64,000 nt of DNA, from NCBI RefSeq assembly GCF_031180975.1, contig NZ_JAPSLI010000002.1, positions 297,599 to 361,598 on the forward strand, written 5' to 3'. Every line of letters begins with the position of its first letter. The first letter of the stretch is position 1. The notes below the pieces were generated by a model, which made no database searches, had not been told where the DNA came from, and saw only the letters and a list, made by a program, of their open reading frames with translations. The position numbers were made by a program, and so were the translations under genes. The stretch comes from Microbacterium sp. Lineage in GTDB: Bacteria > Actinomycetota > Actinomycetes > Actinomycetales > Microbacteriaceae. This document shows positions 9,528 through 23,866 of the stretch, piece by piece.

Positions 9528-10321
9528 TGACGCTCGCCGCACGCGTCATCCCGTGCCTGGACGTCTCGGCGGGCCGGGTCGTCAAGGGCGTGAACTTTCA
9601 GAACCTGCGCGACATGGGAGACCCCGTCGAACTCGCGGCGCACTATGCCGCCCAGGGCGCGGACGAGATCACCTTCCTCGACGTCACCGCGACCGTCGAC
9701 GCCCGCGCCACCATGTACGACGTGGTGCAGCGCACCGCCGAACACGTGTTCGTGCCCCTCACCGTCGGGGGAGGGGTGCGCACGGTCGCCGACGTCGGCC
9801 GCCTGCTCTCGGTCGGCGCGGACAAGGTCGGCGTGAACTCCGCCGCGATCGCCCGCCCCGACCTGATCGACGAGATCGCCGACCGGTTCGGCGCGCAGGT
9901 GCTGGTGCTGTCGCTCGACGTCAAGCGCTCGGATGCCACGCCGTCCGGCTTCGTGCTCACCACGCACGGCGGCCGCACCGAGACCACACTGGACGCACTG
10001 GCGTGGGCGCGAGAGGCGATCGACCGCGGCGCCGGCGAGCTGCTGGTGAACTCGATCGACGCCGACGGCACCAAGGACGGCTTCGACCTGGAGCTCGTGC
10101 GGTTGATGCGCGAGGTCTCGTCCGTACCGGTGATCGCCTCGGGCGGCGCCGGCACGCCGGAGCACTTCCCGCCCGCCATCGCGGCGGGAGCGGATGCCGT
10201 GCTCGCCGCGAGCGTGTTCCACAGCGGTCAGCTCACCGTCGGCGACGTCAAGGACGCGCTGCGCGCCGCGGGTGTGGTCGTGCGGAACGGCGCACCGAGC
10301 GAACGAGACGAGTCGAAGTGA
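9527..10321 (+). CDS. hisF: Imidazole glycerol phosphate synthase, cyclase subunit
   Basis: With the glutaminase HisH (not in this window) it makes imidazole-glycerol phosphate and AICAR. The 264-residue barrel has the catalytic Asp in [17 protein letters not shown], the second Asp in [15 protein letters not shown], and the GGGVRTV and [10 protein letters not shown] phosphate loops. The ATG shares its A with the hisG stop (TGATG). The last ~10 residues ([10 protein letters not shown]) lie beyond the usual barrel end, and their DNA resembles the intergenic repeat at 43.1 kb. The stop overlaps hisI (GTGA). Confidence 0.95.
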   Translation: MTLAARVIPCLDVSAGRVVKGVNFQNLRDMGDPVELAAHYAAQGADEITFLDVTATVDARATMYDVVQRTAEHVFVPLTVGGGVRTVADVGRLLSVGADKVGVNSAAIARPDLIDEIADRFGAQVLVLSLDVKRSDATPSGFVLTTHGGRTETTLDALAWAREAIDRGAGELLVNSIDADGTKDGFDLELVRLMREVSSVPVIASGGAGTPEHFPPAIAAGADAVLAASVFHSGQLTVGDVKDALRAAGVVVRNGAPSERDESK

Positions 10322-10680
10322 GCGACATCGAACAGGACATCGCCCGTGTCGTCTGGAACGCCGACGGCCTCGCACCGGTCGTCGTGCAGCAGTTCGACAC
10401 GCGCGAGGTGCTCATGCTGGCCTGGATGAACGCGGAGTCACTGCGCCGCACGCTCACCGGCGGTCGTGCGGTGTACTGGTCGCGCTCCCGTCAGGAGTAC
10501 TGGCGCAAGGGCGACACCTCGGGCAATACCCAGCGGGTGCACGGCGTGAAGGTCGACTGCGACGGCGACACGATCCTGCTCACCGTCGACCAGCACGGCC
10601 CGGCCTGCCACACCGGCACGCGCACGTGCTTCGACGACCGCGACCTGACCGTGCACCACGTCGAGGACGAGCGCGGATGA
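10318..10680 (+). CDS. hisI: Phosphoribosyl-AMP cyclohydrolase
   Basis: Third step of histidine synthesis: opens the adenine ring of PR-AMP. The 120-residue protein has all zinc and magnesium motifs: [26 protein letters not shown] (acidic/Cys metal site) and HTGTRTCF. The GTG start overlaps the hisF stop. Its TGA lies in the ATGA overlap with the Trp-associated membrane protein, with no room for trpE, which sits between these two in many actinobacteria including M. tuberculosis. Confidence 0.95.
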   Translation: MSDIEQDIARVVWNADGLAPVVVQQFDTREVLMLAWMNAESLRRTLTGGRAVYWSRSRQEYWRKGDTSGNTQRVHGVKVDCDGDTILLTVDQHGPACHTGTRTCFDDRDLTVHHVEDERG

Positions 10681-11276
10681 CCCTCGCCTCCCGAGGCCGC
10701 GGTCCTTCGGTGCTCGGCCTCATCCTCGCTGGGGGAGCGGGAGTGATCTCGTCCACGCAGACCTGGCTGGTCGTGCAGCGCGCCGACGGGGCGGCGCCGC
10801 TCGCTGTCGCCGGGGCGGATGTGCTCGCCCTGCTGGCGCCGTTGTCGCTGGCGGTGCTCGCGCTCGGCGCCGCGCTGTCCATCGCGGGCCGCGTGCTGCG
10901 GCACGTGCTGGCGGCACTCGCCCTCGCGGCCGGGGTGCTGCTGATCGTCCTCACCGCGCCGCTCGCGGTCGCGCCACCGGCATCCGCGGCCGCAACCGCC
11001 GTCACCGACGCGACGGGCCTCGCCGGCGACGCCGCCCTCGACGAGATCGTCGCCGCGGTGCACCCCACTGCCTGGCCGTCGGTCGCCCTCGTCGGCTGGA
11101 TCCTGCTCGTCACGGTGTCGATGCTGGCGCTGCTGACGGCGCGCCGCTGGAAGTCCGGCGGGCGACGCTACCGCGCCGGCGGCGGCTCGCGCCGCCACGA
11201 TTCCGGACCGCTCGACCCGGTCGATTCCTGGGACGAGCTGTCGCACGGAACCGACCCCACCGACGGACCCCGATAG
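10677..11276 (+). CDS. Tryptophan-biosynthesis-associated membrane protein (TIGR02234-like)
   Basis: A 199-residue membrane protein with about four hydrophobic segments (near residues 10-30, 38-60, 68-90 and 135-158) and a charged Gly/Arg-rich C-terminal tail. Features such as the early STQTWLVVQ segment and the location between his and trp genes match the actinobacterial family named for trp-operon linkage. Its biochemical role is unknown; substrate transport or membrane anchoring are guesses. The ATG overlaps the hisI stop. Its TAG stop is the first half of the -10 box of the next gene. Confidence 0.82.
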   Translation: MTLASRGRGPSVLGLILAGGAGVISSTQTWLVVQRADGAAPLAVAGADVLALLAPLSLAVLALGAALSIAGRVLRHVLAALALAAGVLLIVLTAPLAVAPPASAAATAVTDATGLAGDAALDEIVAAVHPTAWPSVALVGWILLVTVSMLALLTARRWKSGGRRYRAGGGSRRHDSGPLDPVDSWDELSHGTDPTDGPR

Positions 11277-11279
11277 ACT
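11274..11279 (+). promoter_or_regulatory. -10 box for the HGxxPAAW gene and trpCBA
   Basis: TAGACT, whose TAG is the stop codon of the upstream membrane-protein gene. Transcription would start near 11286, leaving a leader of about 26 bases that carries a GGAGGAG ribosome-binding site. Confidence 0.5.
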
Positions 11280-11311
11280 GAACCGGACGCCGACCCTTCC
11301 CGGAGGAGAAC

Positions 11312-11542
11312 ATGACCAACCCGATCGCCGATCCCGGACACGGACACTCGCCCGCCGCGTGGACGGCCGTTGTGATCATGCTCGTCGGCTTCACCGCCGG
11401 CACCGTGTTCTTCTGCATGAACCAGCCCGTCCTGGTGTGGGTGTCCGCAGCCGTCGTCCTGATCGGCGCGATCGTGGGCTGGGTGCTCGCGAAGGCCGGG
11501 TACGGGGTCAAGGGCCCGAAGTACACGCCGAAGGCGCACTGA
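11312..11542 (+). CDS. HGxxPAAW family small membrane protein
   Basis: A 76-residue protein with the defining HGHSPAAW motif near its N-terminus and two transmembrane segments (about 17-37 and 41-61), ending in a short basic tail. The family is actinobacterial and typically sits between the Trp-associated membrane protein and trpC; function is unknown. A strong GGAGGAG ribosome-binding site supports the start. The stop forms TGATG with trpC, so translation of trpC probably depends on it. Confidence 0.85.
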   Translation: MTNPIADPGHGHSPAAWTAVVIMLVGFTAGTVFFCMNQPVLVWVSAAVVLIGAIVGWVLAKAGYGVKGPKYTPKAH

Positions 11543-12348
11543 TGGTCCTCGCCGACCTCACGGCCGGCGCTGTCGAGGATGCCGAACGGCGCGCTCTGGC
11601 GCGGCCGCTGGCGCAGGTCGAGCGGGACGCTCTCGCGCGTCCGGCGGCCCGGGACGCGCTGGCCGCTCTCGCCCCCGCGGCGCGGGTGAAGATCATCGCC
11701 GAAGTCAAGCGCGCCAGCCCCTCGCGCGGTGCCCTGGCGGACATCCCCGACCCCGCGCGGCAGGCAGCCCTGTACGAGCAGGGCGGCGCGTCCGCCGTCA
11801 GCGTTCTCACCGAGGAGCGCCGCTTCGGCGGCAGCCTCGCCGACCTCGAGGCGGTCACCTCCCGCGTGTCGCTGCCCGTGCTGCGCAAGGACTTCATCGC
11901 CACGCCGTACCAGGTGTTCGAGGCCCGTGCGGCCGGCGCCGACCTCGTGCTGCTCATCGTGGCGGGCCTCGAGTCCGCGGTGCTCCAGGAGCTCTACGAC
12001 CTCGTCCTGCAGCTCGGGATGACCCCGCTCGTGGAGACCCACTCCGCCGCCGAGCTCGACGCCGCCATCGATCTCGGCGCCCAGCTGATCGGCGTCAACG
12101 CGCGCGACCTGAAGACCCTCGAGCTGGACCGTGACCTGTTCGGTCGACTCGTCGAGCGCATCCCCGAGGGCACGATCCGCATCGCCGAATCCGCGGTGCT
12201 CACGCCCGCGGACGTCACGCACTACCGCCAGGCGGGCGCCGACGTGGTTCTCATCGGCGAGGCGCTCGTCACCGGCGACCCGGTCGCCACCCTGCAGAGC
12301 TTCCTGGCGGCGGGCGCCGCCGCACCGACCGGGCGGAGCACCACGTGA
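11542..12348 (+). CDS. trpC: Indole-3-glycerol phosphate synthase
   Basis: Closes the indole ring from CdRP. The 268-residue TIM barrel has the substrate-binding [10 protein letters not shown] (catalytic Lys), [12 protein letters not shown] (catalytic Glu), [13 protein letters not shown] (catalytic Lys), [13 protein letters not shown] and [10 protein letters not shown]. It is not fused to trpF; in many actinobacteria PriA/HisA does both isomerase steps. The frame runs open upstream to 11359, but the ATG at 11542 overlapping the previous stop is the correct start. The GTGA at 12345 couples it to trpB. Confidence 0.96.
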   Translation: MVLADLTAGAVEDAERRALARPLAQVERDALARPAARDALAALAPAARVKIIAEVKRASPSRGALADIPDPARQAALYEQGGASAVSVLTEERRFGGSLADLEAVTSRVSLPVLRKDFIATPYQVFEARAAGADLVLLIVAGLESAVLQELYDLVLQLGMTPLVETHSAAELDAAIDLGAQLIGVNARDLKTLELDRDLFGRLVERIPEGTIRIAESAVLTPADVTHYRQAGADVVLIGEALVTGDPVATLQSFLAAGAAAPTGRSTT

Positions 12349-13559
12349 CCAGCCTGCGCGAGCAGCACGGCCCGTTCTTCGGCGAGTTCGGGGGCCGGTA
12401 CATGCCGGAATCCCTGATCGCCGCGATCGACCAGCTCACCGAGGCATACGAGCAGGCCATGGCCGACCCCGCCTTCCGCGCCGAGCTCGCCGGTCTGCTG
12501 CACTCTTACGCGGGCCGCCCGTCGGCTCTCACCGAGGTGCCCCGCTTCGCCGAGCACGCCGGCGGAGCCAGGGTGTTCCTGAAGCGCGAGGACCTGAATC
12601 ACACCGGCTCGCACAAGATCAACAACGTCCTCGGCCAGGCGCTGCTCACCAAGCGCCTGGGCAAGACCCGGGTGATCGCCGAGACCGGTGCCGGACAGCA
12701 CGGTGTCGCCACCGCCACCGCTGCGGCGCTGTTCGGTCTGGACTGCACGATCTACATGGGCGAGGTGGACACCGAGCGCCAGGCCCTGAACGTGGCAAGG
12801 ATGCGGCTGCTGGGCGCCGAGGTCGTGCCCGTGAAGACCGGCTCCCGCACCCTCAAGGACGCCATCAACGACGCGTACCGCGACTGGGTGGCATCCGTGG
12901 AGACCACCAACTACATCTTCGGCACCGCAGCCGGCCCGCACCCGTTCCCGGCGATGGTCCGCGACTTCCAGAAGATCATCGGCGAAGAGGCCCGCGCGCA
13001 GCTTCTCGAGGAGGCCGGGCGGCTTCCGGATGCCGTCGTCGCATGCGTCGGCGGCGGATCCAACGCGATCGGCATGTTCGATGCATTCCTGGACGACGAG
13101 GGCGTGAAACTGTACGGCGTGGAGGCGGCCGGTGACGGCGTCGACACCCCGAAGCACGCCGCGTCCATCGAGCGCGGACGCCCGGGCGTGCTGCACGGCG
13201 CGAAGACGTACGTGCTGCAGGACGAGGACGGCCAGACCATCGAGTCGCACTCGATCTCGGCCGGTCTCGACTACCCGGGCGTCGGCCCGGAGCACGCCTG
13301 GCTGGCCGACATCGGCCGCGCCGAGTACATCCCCGCCACCGACGACGAGGCCATGCAGGCGCTGCGGCTGCTCAGCCGCAGCGAGGGCATCATCCCCGCG
13401 ATCGAGTCCGCACACGCCCTCGCCGGTGCGCTGCGCATCGGACGCGAACTCGGCCAGGACGGCATCATCGCGGTCTGCCTGTCCGGTCGCGGCGACAAGG
13501 ACATGGACACCGCAGCGCGGTACTTCGACCTCTACGACCGGAAGGACGCCCAGGCATGA
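12345..13559 (+). CDS. trpB: Tryptophan synthase beta chain
   Basis: PLP enzyme that joins indole and serine to make tryptophan. At 404 residues it is the standard TrpB1 form that pairs with TrpA. The PLP Schiff-base lysine is K91 in [24 protein letters not shown] and the phosphate-binding [10 protein letters not shown] loop are present, as is the [12 protein letters not shown]-terminus that contacts TrpA. The GTG start overlaps the trpC stop and the stop overlaps trpA (ATGA), the usual arrangement for making the two subunits in equal amounts. Confidence 0.97.
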   Translation: MTSLREQHGPFFGEFGGRYMPESLIAAIDQLTEAYEQAMADPAFRAELAGLLHSYAGRPSALTEVPRFAEHAGGARVFLKREDLNHTGSHKINNVLGQALLTKRLGKTRVIAETGAGQHGVATATAAALFGLDCTIYMGEVDTERQALNVARMRLLGAEVVPVKTGSRTLKDAINDAYRDWVASVETTNYIFGTAAGPHPFPAMVRDFQKIIGEEARAQLLEEAGRLPDAVVACVGGGSNAIGMFDAFLDDEGVKLYGVEAAGDGVDTPKHAASIERGRPGVLHGAKTYVLQDEDGQTIESHSISAGLDYPGVGPEHAWLADIGRAEYIPATDDEAMQALRLLSRSEGIIPAIESAHALAGALRIGRELGQDGIIAVCLSGRGDKDMDTAARYFDLYDRKDAQA

Positions 13560-14359
13560 GCCGCGTCGAGGAGGCCATCCGCAAGGCGCACGGCGCCGGC
13601 CGCGGCGCGTTCGTCGGATACCTGCCGGTCGGTTATCCGGACCTGGACACCAGCATCCAGGCCGCGCTCACGCTGGCCCGCAACGGCGTCGACGTGATCG
13701 AGCTCGGCCCGCCGTACAGCGACCCGGTGATGGACGGCGCGATCATCCAGGAGGCCACCCAGCACGCCCTGGCGAACGGTTTCCGCATGCGCGACCTGTT
13801 CACCGCGGTCGCCGAGATCACCGCACAGACCGACGTGCCCGTAGTCGTCATGACGTACTGGAACCCGGTGCTGCAGTACGGCGTTGACCGCTACGCCGAC
13901 GACCTGCTCGCCGCGGGCGGCGCAGGTCTCATCACCCCCGACATCACACCCGAGGCGGCGGGGGAGTGGATCGCCGCCAGCGAGCGGACCGGTCTGGACC
14001 GGATCTTCCTCGCCGCGCCCACCTCGTCGGACGAACGGCTCGACCTGGTGATCTCGTCGTCGACCGGGTTCGTCTACACGGTGTCCACCATGGGGATCAC
14101 GGGTGAGCGCGACGCGCTCGATCGTGCCGCCCGGACCCTCGTCGACCGCATGCGGGCCCGCGGCGCGACGCGCGCCTGCGTGGGCATCGGCATCTCGACG
14201 CCCGACCAGGTCTCCGGCGTCATCAAGTACGCCGATGGCGCGATCGTCGGCACCGCCCTGGTCCGTTCCCTCCGCGACGGAGGCCTCGACGCCCTCGCCG
14301 AGACCACTCGCGCCCTCGCCGCCGGCACGCCGACGGCGCGCTTCGACACAGGAAACTAG
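13556..14359 (+). CDS. trpA: Tryptophan synthase alpha chain
   Basis: Cleaves indole-3-glycerol phosphate to indole and glyceraldehyde 3-phosphate, passing indole to TrpB. The 267-residue barrel has both catalytic residues at the classical numbers, Glu49 (VIELG) and Asp60 (SDPVMDG). It also has TPDITPEAA and the C-terminal [10 protein letters not shown] phosphate loop. One small oddity is GPPYSDP rather than the usual GVPYSDP. The ATG overlaps the trpB stop. The TAG stop doubles as the first half of the lgt -10 box. Confidence 0.96.
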   Translation: MSRVEEAIRKAHGAGRGAFVGYLPVGYPDLDTSIQAALTLARNGVDVIELGPPYSDPVMDGAIIQEATQHALANGFRMRDLFTAVAEITAQTDVPVVVMTYWNPVLQYGVDRYADDLLAAGGAGLITPDITPEAAGEWIAASERTGLDRIFLAAPTSSDERLDLVISSSTGFVYTVSTMGITGERDALDRAARTLVDRMRARGATRACVGIGISTPDQVSGVIKYADGAIVGTALVRSLRDGGLDALAETTRALAAGTPTARFDTGN

Positions 14360-14362
14360 AAT
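14357..14362 (+). promoter_or_regulatory. -10 box for lgt (leaderless type)
   Basis: TAGAAT, with TAG being the trpA stop, ends seven bases before the lgt ATG. This is the closest match to the sigma-A consensus among the boxes reported here. It would let the lipoprotein enzyme be made independently of the trp genes. Confidence 0.55.
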
Positions 14363-14369
14363 CACTCAC

Positions 14370-15386
14370 ATGTCCCTCGCGCTTCACAGCACCATCTCGG
14401 GCGTGCTCACCAGCATCCCGAGCCCGCCGGTCAGCTACATCGAGATCGGCGTGTTCCGCATCCACTTCTACGCGCTGTGCATCATCGCGGGCATCGTCGC
14501 CGCCACGCTGCTCACGAACCACCGCCTCACCCGGCGAGGAGCCGAGAAGTGGGTCGTCATCGACATCGCGATCCTCGCGGTGCCGCTGGCGATCGTGGGC
14601 GCGCGGCTGTACCACGTGTTCACCCACGCGGACTTCTACTTCCGCGACGGCCACGAATGGTGGAACCCGTTCGTGAAGGACGCGATCTGGAACGTGTGGG
14701 ACGGTGGCATCGCCATCTACGGCGCCCTGATCGGCGGTGCGATCGGCGCCTGGCTCGGATGCCGGTGGACCGGCATCCGGTTCTGGACCTTCGCCGATGC
14801 CCTCGCCCCTGGGCTGCTGCTGGCGCAGGCGATGGGCCGATTCGGCAACTGGTTCAACCACGAGCTGTTCGGTCTGCCCACCGATCTGCCGTGGGGTCTC
14901 GAGATCGAGCAGGACAACCCGGCCTTCCCGCCCGGGCTTCCCGAGGGCACGCTGTTCCACCCCACGTTCCTTTACGAGGTGCTGTGGAACGGGCTCGGCG
15001 TGATCGTCCTGCTGTGGATCAGCCGCCGCTTCGCCCCGCAGTGGGGCAAGCTGTTCGCGATCTACCTGGCCTGGTACAGCGCGGGCCGCATCGTGTGGGA
15101 GTCGATCCGCATCGACCCGAGCGACATCATCCTGGGCCTGCGCACCAACGTGTGGGCGGCGATCGTCGGCGTGATCGTGGGTGTGGTCGTCTTCATCGTG
15201 CAGACGCGGCGCCATCCCGGCCGTGAACCGTCTCCCTACGTGGCGGGACGGGAACCGGAGAACCTCGATGTACAATCGCAGAACCCCAGCGATTACGTCG
15301 ATCTGAGCGAGCCTCCGGTCGAGAGCATCGCCGCAGGAGCTCCCGCCACAAGCACCGCTCCCAGTAACGAGGACGGCTCTCGCTAG
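14370..15386 (+). CDS. lgt: Prolipoprotein diacylglyceryl transferase
   Basis: Integral membrane enzyme that attaches diacylglycerol to the lipobox cysteine of prolipoproteins; the FKBP-type lipoprotein at 57.9 kb is a likely client. The 338-residue protein has about seven transmembrane segments, the Lgt signature GRFGNWFNHELFG, the catalytic-region arginine in VGARLYHVF and HPTFLYE. The ~70-residue tail after the last helix is cytoplasmic and low-complexity, a common actinobacterial extension. The start is set by the ATG just after the TAGAAT box. lgt following trpA is also seen in mycobacteria. Confidence 0.94.
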   Translation: MSLALHSTISGVLTSIPSPPVSYIEIGVFRIHFYALCIIAGIVAATLLTNHRLTRRGAEKWVVIDIAILAVPLAIVGARLYHVFTHADFYFRDGHEWWNPFVKDAIWNVWDGGIAIYGALIGGAIGAWLGCRWTGIRFWTFADALAPGLLLAQAMGRFGNWFNHELFGLPTDLPWGLEIEQDNPAFPPGLPEGTLFHPTFLYEVLWNGLGVIVLLWISRRFAPQWGKLFAIYLAWYSAGRIVWESIRIDPSDIILGLRTNVWAAIVGVIVGVVVFIVQTRRHPGREPSPYVAGREPENLDVQSQNPSDYVDLSEPPVESIAAGAPATSTAPSNEDGSR

Positions 15387-15472
15387 TCCGCCTCGCGGCG
15401 TGAGATCCATCACACTGAACGAGCGGGCCAGCGTCGTCCCCGGGTTCACCTGAAATCTGAGGACGGTATCTG

Positions 15473-20039
<4,567 letters not shown>

Positions 20040-20047
<8 letters not shown>

Positions 20048-21506
20048 TCCCAAAGGCTTCCTGAAGGTGACGGAGCGCGAGCTGCCCGCTCGCCGTCCCG
20101 TGCCCGTCCGCATCATGGACTGGAAAGAGGTCTATGAACCGGGTGACAAGGCAGTGCTGCGCCGGCAGGCCAGCCGCTGCATGGACTGCGGCGTGCCGTT
20201 CTGCCACTCCGGCTGCCCGCTGGGCAACCTGATCCCGGAGTGGAACGACCTCACCTGGCGCGACGAGGGCCGCGCCGCGATCGAGCGGCTGCACGCCACG
20301 AACAACTTCCCGGAGTTCACCGGGCGGCTGTGCCCTGCGCCGTGCGAGAGCGCCTGCGTGCTCGGGATCAACCAGCCCGCCGTCACGATCAAGCAGATCG
20401 AGGTGTCCATCATCGACGAGGCGTTCGCCCGCGGGTGGGTGGCCCCTCAGCCCCCGCAGCGCCTCAGCGGCAAGACCGTCGCCGTGGTCGGATCCGGGCC
20501 GGCAGGTCTCGCCGCCGCGCAGCAGCTGACCCGCGCCGGCCATACCGTCGCGGTGTTCGAGCGCGACGACCGCATCGGCGGGCTGCTGCGGTACGGCATC
20601 CCTGATTTCAAGATGGAGAAGAGTCACCTCGACGCGCGCCTGCGCCAGATGCAGGACGAGGGAACCCGCTTCCGCGCCGGTGTGGAGATCGGCAAGGACA
20701 TCAGCTGGGACGAGCTGCGCAGCCGCTACGACGCGGTGCTCATCGCCACCGGATCGACCGTTCCGCGCGATCTCGCGATCCCCGGTCGTGACCTCGACGG
20801 GGTGCACTTCGCGATGGAGTACCTGGTGGAGTCCAACCGGGTGGTCGCCGGTGACGCGGTCACCGACCAGATCACTGCGGCAGGAAAGCACGTCGTCGTG
20901 ATCGGCGGCGGCGACACCGGTGCCGACTGCATCGGCACCGCGCACCGGCAGGGCGCCTTGAGCGTGACGAACCTCGCGATCGGGCGCCAGCCCGGCGAGA
21001 CGAGGCCCGAGCACCAGCCCTGGCCGACCATGCCGAACCTGTTCGAGGTGCAGTCTGCGCACGAGGAGGGTGGCGAGCGGGTCTACCTCGCGTCGACGGT
21101 GGAGTTCCTCGGGAACGCGTCCGGCGAGGTGCGGGCGCTTCGGGTCGCCGAGACGGAGTTCGTCGACGGGCGGCGTGTACCCAAGAGCGGGACGGAGCGT
21201 GAGATCCCGGCGGATCTCGTCCTCATCGCGATGGGCTTCACCGGTCCGGAGACCGATGGCTTCCACGGCGAGTCGCGCCCCGAGGTGACCAGCCGTGGAG
21301 TGATCCAGCGCGACGGCGACTACCACACCACTGTGCCCGGCGTGTTCGTCGCCGGTGACGCGGGGCGCGGCCAATCGCTGATCGTCTGGGCGATCGCGGA
21401 AGGGCGTGCGGCAGCGGCCGCCGTCGACCGGCATCTGATGGGCGCCACTGTGCTGCCCGCGCCGGTGCGGCCCACCGATGTCGCGCTCAGCGTCCAGCCC
21501 GCGTAG
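20040..21506 (+). CDS. gltD: Glutamate synthase, small subunit
   Basis: Takes electrons from NADPH and passes them through FAD and Fe-S clusters to GltB. The 488-residue protein starts with the low-potential cluster cysteines C47, C50, C55, C59 ([16 protein letters not shown]) and C98, C102, C106 (CPAPCESAC). An FAD-binding [12 protein letters not shown] and an NADPH-binding [11 protein letters not shown] follow, then [13 protein letters not shown] near the end. The GTG start overlaps gltB (GTGGCTGA). Its TAG stop is the first half of the pyk -10 box. Confidence 0.97.
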
Positions 21507-21509
21507 GCT
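21504..21509 (+). promoter_or_regulatory. -10 box for pyk
   Basis: TAGGCT, with TAG being the gltD stop. A transcript starting near 21516 would have a leader of about 47 bases ending in GGAGAAG, the pyk ribosome-binding site. Confidence 0.45.
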
Positions 21510-21562
21510 GAGCGCGGCAGCGTCGCCACCACCGTTATCCCCCTCTCACCCTGGAGAAGCTG

Positions 21563-23011
21563 TTGAGACGTGCGAAAATCGTCGCCACACTCGGTCCTGC
21601 CACCTCGACCTATGACAAGGTCCGGGCTCTGATCGATGCGGGTGTGGACGTCGCCCGGCTGAATCTCAGCCACGGCGACTACTCCGTCCATGAGGCCAAC
21701 TACGCCAACGTGCGCAGGGCGGCCGAGGACTCCGGGCGGGCTGTCGCCGTGCTCGTCGACCTGCAGGGTCCGAAGATCCGCCTGGGCAAGTTCGAGGGCG
21801 GGCCGTACGAGCTCGCCGAGGGTGACATCTTCAAGATCACCACCGAGGACATCGTCGGCAACAAGGAGATCTCCGGCACCACGTTCAAGGGCCTGCCCCA
21901 GGACGTCAAGCCCGGCGACTTCCTCCTGATCGACGACGGCAAGGTCCGCGTCGAGGTGCTCGAGACCGACGGCACCGTCGTGACCACGCGCGTGATCGTC
22001 GCCGGTGCGGTGTCGAACAACAAGGGCATCAACCTGCCCGGCGTGGCCGTGAACGTGCCGGCGCTGAGTGAGAAGGACGAGGACGACCTGCGTTGGGGTC
22101 TGCGCACCGGCGCCGACATCATCGCACTGTCCTTCGTCCGCAACGCGAAGGACGTCGAACGGGTCCACGAGATCATGGCGGAGGAGGGGGTGCGCATCCC
22201 CGTCATCGCCAAGGTCGAGAAGCCGCAGGCGGTCGACGCCCTCGAGGAGATCGTCGACGCGTTCGACGGCATCATGGTCGCCCGTGGCGACCTGGGCGTG
22301 GAGCTGCCGCTGGAGGCCGTGCCGATCGTGCAGAAGCGCGCGGTCGAGCTCGCTCGCCGCAACGCGAAGCCGGTGATCGTCGCCACCCAGATGCTGGAGT
22401 CGATGATCAACAGCCCGGTGCCGACCCGCGCGGAGACCTCGGACGTCGCCAACGCGGTGCTCGACGGCGCCGACGCCGTCATGCTCTCCGGCGAGACCAG
22501 CGTCGGGGAGTACCCGGTCGGGGTCGTGGAGACGATGGCGCGCATCATCGAGTCCACCGAGGAGCACGGCCTGGAGCGCATCCTGCCGCTGACCACGAAG
22601 CCGCGCACGCAGGGCGGTGCGATCACCCTCGCCGCGCTCGAGGTGGCGGAGTTCGTCGAGGCGAAGTTCCTGTGCGTGTTCACGCAGTCCGGTGACTCCG
22701 CCCGCCGCCTGTCGCGGCTGCGCTCGCGCATCCCGATGATCGCGTTCACCCCGGAGCCGGGCATCCGCCGCCGTATGGCGCTGACCTGGGGCATCCGCTC
22801 GAACCTCGTCGAGATGGTGCAGCACACCGACCTGATGTACCACCAGGTGGACGAGTACCTGCTCGGCGAGGGTCTGGCGAAGGAAGGGGACAAGGTCGTC
22901 GTGATCTCCGGTTCCCCTCCCGGGATCATCGGCTCCACGAACGACATCCGCGTCCACAAGGTCGGGGATGCCGTCGGCGGGGCGGCGCCGGTCTACAAGT
23001 CCGGCATCTGA
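21563..23011 (+). CDS. pyk: Pyruvate kinase
   Basis: Last step of glycolysis: phosphoenolpyruvate + ADP to pyruvate + ATP. The 482-residue protein has the four-domain form: KIVATLGPAT, RLNLSHGD, the B domain, the active-site IAKVEKPQAVDALEEI with the catalytic Lys, MVARGDLGVELP and TQMLESMI. The start is a TTG, rare in this window, supported by GGAGAAG five bases upstream and by the usual MRRAKIV N-terminus. A 13-bp hairpin follows the stop. Confidence 0.96.
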   Translation: MRRAKIVATLGPATSTYDKVRALIDAGVDVARLNLSHGDYSVHEANYANVRRAAEDSGRAVAVLVDLQGPKIRLGKFEGGPYELAEGDIFKITTEDIVGNKEISGTTFKGLPQDVKPGDFLLIDDGKVRVEVLETDGTVVTTRVIVAGAVSNNKGINLPGVAVNVPALSEKDEDDLRWGLRTGADIIALSFVRNAKDVERVHEIMAEEGVRIPVIAKVEKPQAVDALEEIVDAFDGIMVARGDLGVELPLEAVPIVQKRAVELARRNAKPVIVATQMLESMINSPVPTRAETSDVANAVLDGADAVMLSGETSVGEYPVGVVETMARIIESTEEHGLERILPLTTKPRTQGGAITLAALEVAEFVEAKFLCVFTQSGDSARRLSRLRSRIPMIAFTPEPGIRRRMALTWGIRSNLVEMVQHTDLMYHQVDEYLLGEGLAKEGDKVVVISGSPPGIIGSTNDIRVHKVGDAVGGAAPVYKSGI

Positions 23012-23018
23012 GCACATC

Positions 23019-23048
23019 GGAGGGCGGGGCCGCAAGGCCTCGCCCTCC
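23019..23048 (+). terminator. Hairpin terminator after pyk
   Basis: A 13-bp stem (one G-U pair, otherwise perfect) with a GCAA tetraloop starts eight bases after the pyk stop. There is no T-run after it, as is common for actinobacterial terminators. Confidence 0.75.
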
Positions 23049-23064
23049 GTCGTCCGCGCTCGGG

Positions 23065-23070
23065 TAGCGT
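23065..23070 (+). promoter_or_regulatory. -10 box for the alpha/beta hydrolase pair (leaderless type)
   Basis: TAGCGT ends seven bases before the ATG at 23078 and lies just after the pyk hairpin, so it opens a new transcription unit. Confidence 0.45.
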
Positions 23071-23077
23071 TCTGGGC

Positions 23078-23866
23078 ATGACAGCGGGCACGGTGAGGCG
23101 CGAGCATCGGCTCGACGACGGGCGCCTGGCTTTCCGTACCCTCCGTACGGGCCCCGCGAGCGCCTCGGAGATGCCCCTTTTCGTGCTGGTGCACGGCATC
23201 GGCATGTCGCACCGGTACCTGTCACGTCTGCAGGACGTGCTCGCGACGCGGGTGCGCACCCTGGCGGTCGATCTTCCCGGTTTCGGCGGGCTGCCCAAGC
23301 CCGGCACGGACCTCGACGTTCCGGCGATGGCCGCGGCGATCGGTCGCGTCCTCGACGTCGAAGGCGTCCGTGACGCCGTGCTGGTGGGCCAATCGATGGG
23401 CACGCAGTGGGTCGTGGAGCTGGGCGCCCAGCGCCCGGAGCTCACCAGGGCCGTCGTCGTGATCGGCCCGGTGGCCGACGCCCGGCACCGGACCCTGTTC
23501 GGACAGTCGCGCGCTCTCTTCGTCGACACCCTCGGCGAGCCGCCCGGCGCGAACGCCCTCGTGTTCACGGATTACCTGCGCTGCGGGCCCCGGTGGTACC
23601 TCACGCAGCTGCGGCACATGCTCGGCTATCCGATCGAGCGGCGCGTCGCCGACCTGCGGATGCCGCTCGTGATCGTGCGCGGAGCTCGGGACCCCATCGC
23701 CGGACGCGAGTGGTGCGAGCGCCTGCGGGATGCCGCGCGGACTGGTTCCCTCACCGAGATCCCCGGTCGGGTGCACAACGCCCAGCACTCGGCGCCGGCC
23801 GCCGTGGCCGCGGCGATCCTCACGCATGTCGGCATGCCGTCGCCGACCACGGCGGGGGAGCGATGA
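23078..23866 (+). CDS. Alpha/beta-fold hydrolase
   Basis: A 262-residue cytosolic hydrolase with the complete fold: oxyanion-hole motif VLVHGIG, nucleophile Ser106 in VGQSMGTQ, an acidic residue in VRGARDPIA and the catalytic His in GRVHNAQHS. Substrate is not predictable; esters, lipids or epoxides are all possible. It overlaps the next gene by ATGA, and that neighbour has the same fold, so the two may act on related substrates. Confidence 0.85.
   Translation: MTAGTVRREHRLDDGRLAFRTLRTGPASASEMPLFVLVHGIGMSHRYLSRLQDVLATRVRTLAVDLPGFGGLPKPGTDLDVPAMAAAIGRVLDVEGVRDAVLVGQSMGTQWVVELGAQRPELTRAVVVIGPVADARHRTLFGQSRALFVDTLGEPPGANALVFTDYLRCGPRWYLTQLRHMLGYPIERRVADLRMPLVIVRGARDPIAGREWCERLRDAARTGSLTEIPGRVHNAQHSAPAAVAAAILTHVGMPSPTTAGER

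Noticed and set aside
10677..11311. Trp attenuator or leader peptide before trpCBA
   Set aside because: The gap before the HGxxPAAW gene is only 35 bases, with no Trp-codon run and no competing hairpins.
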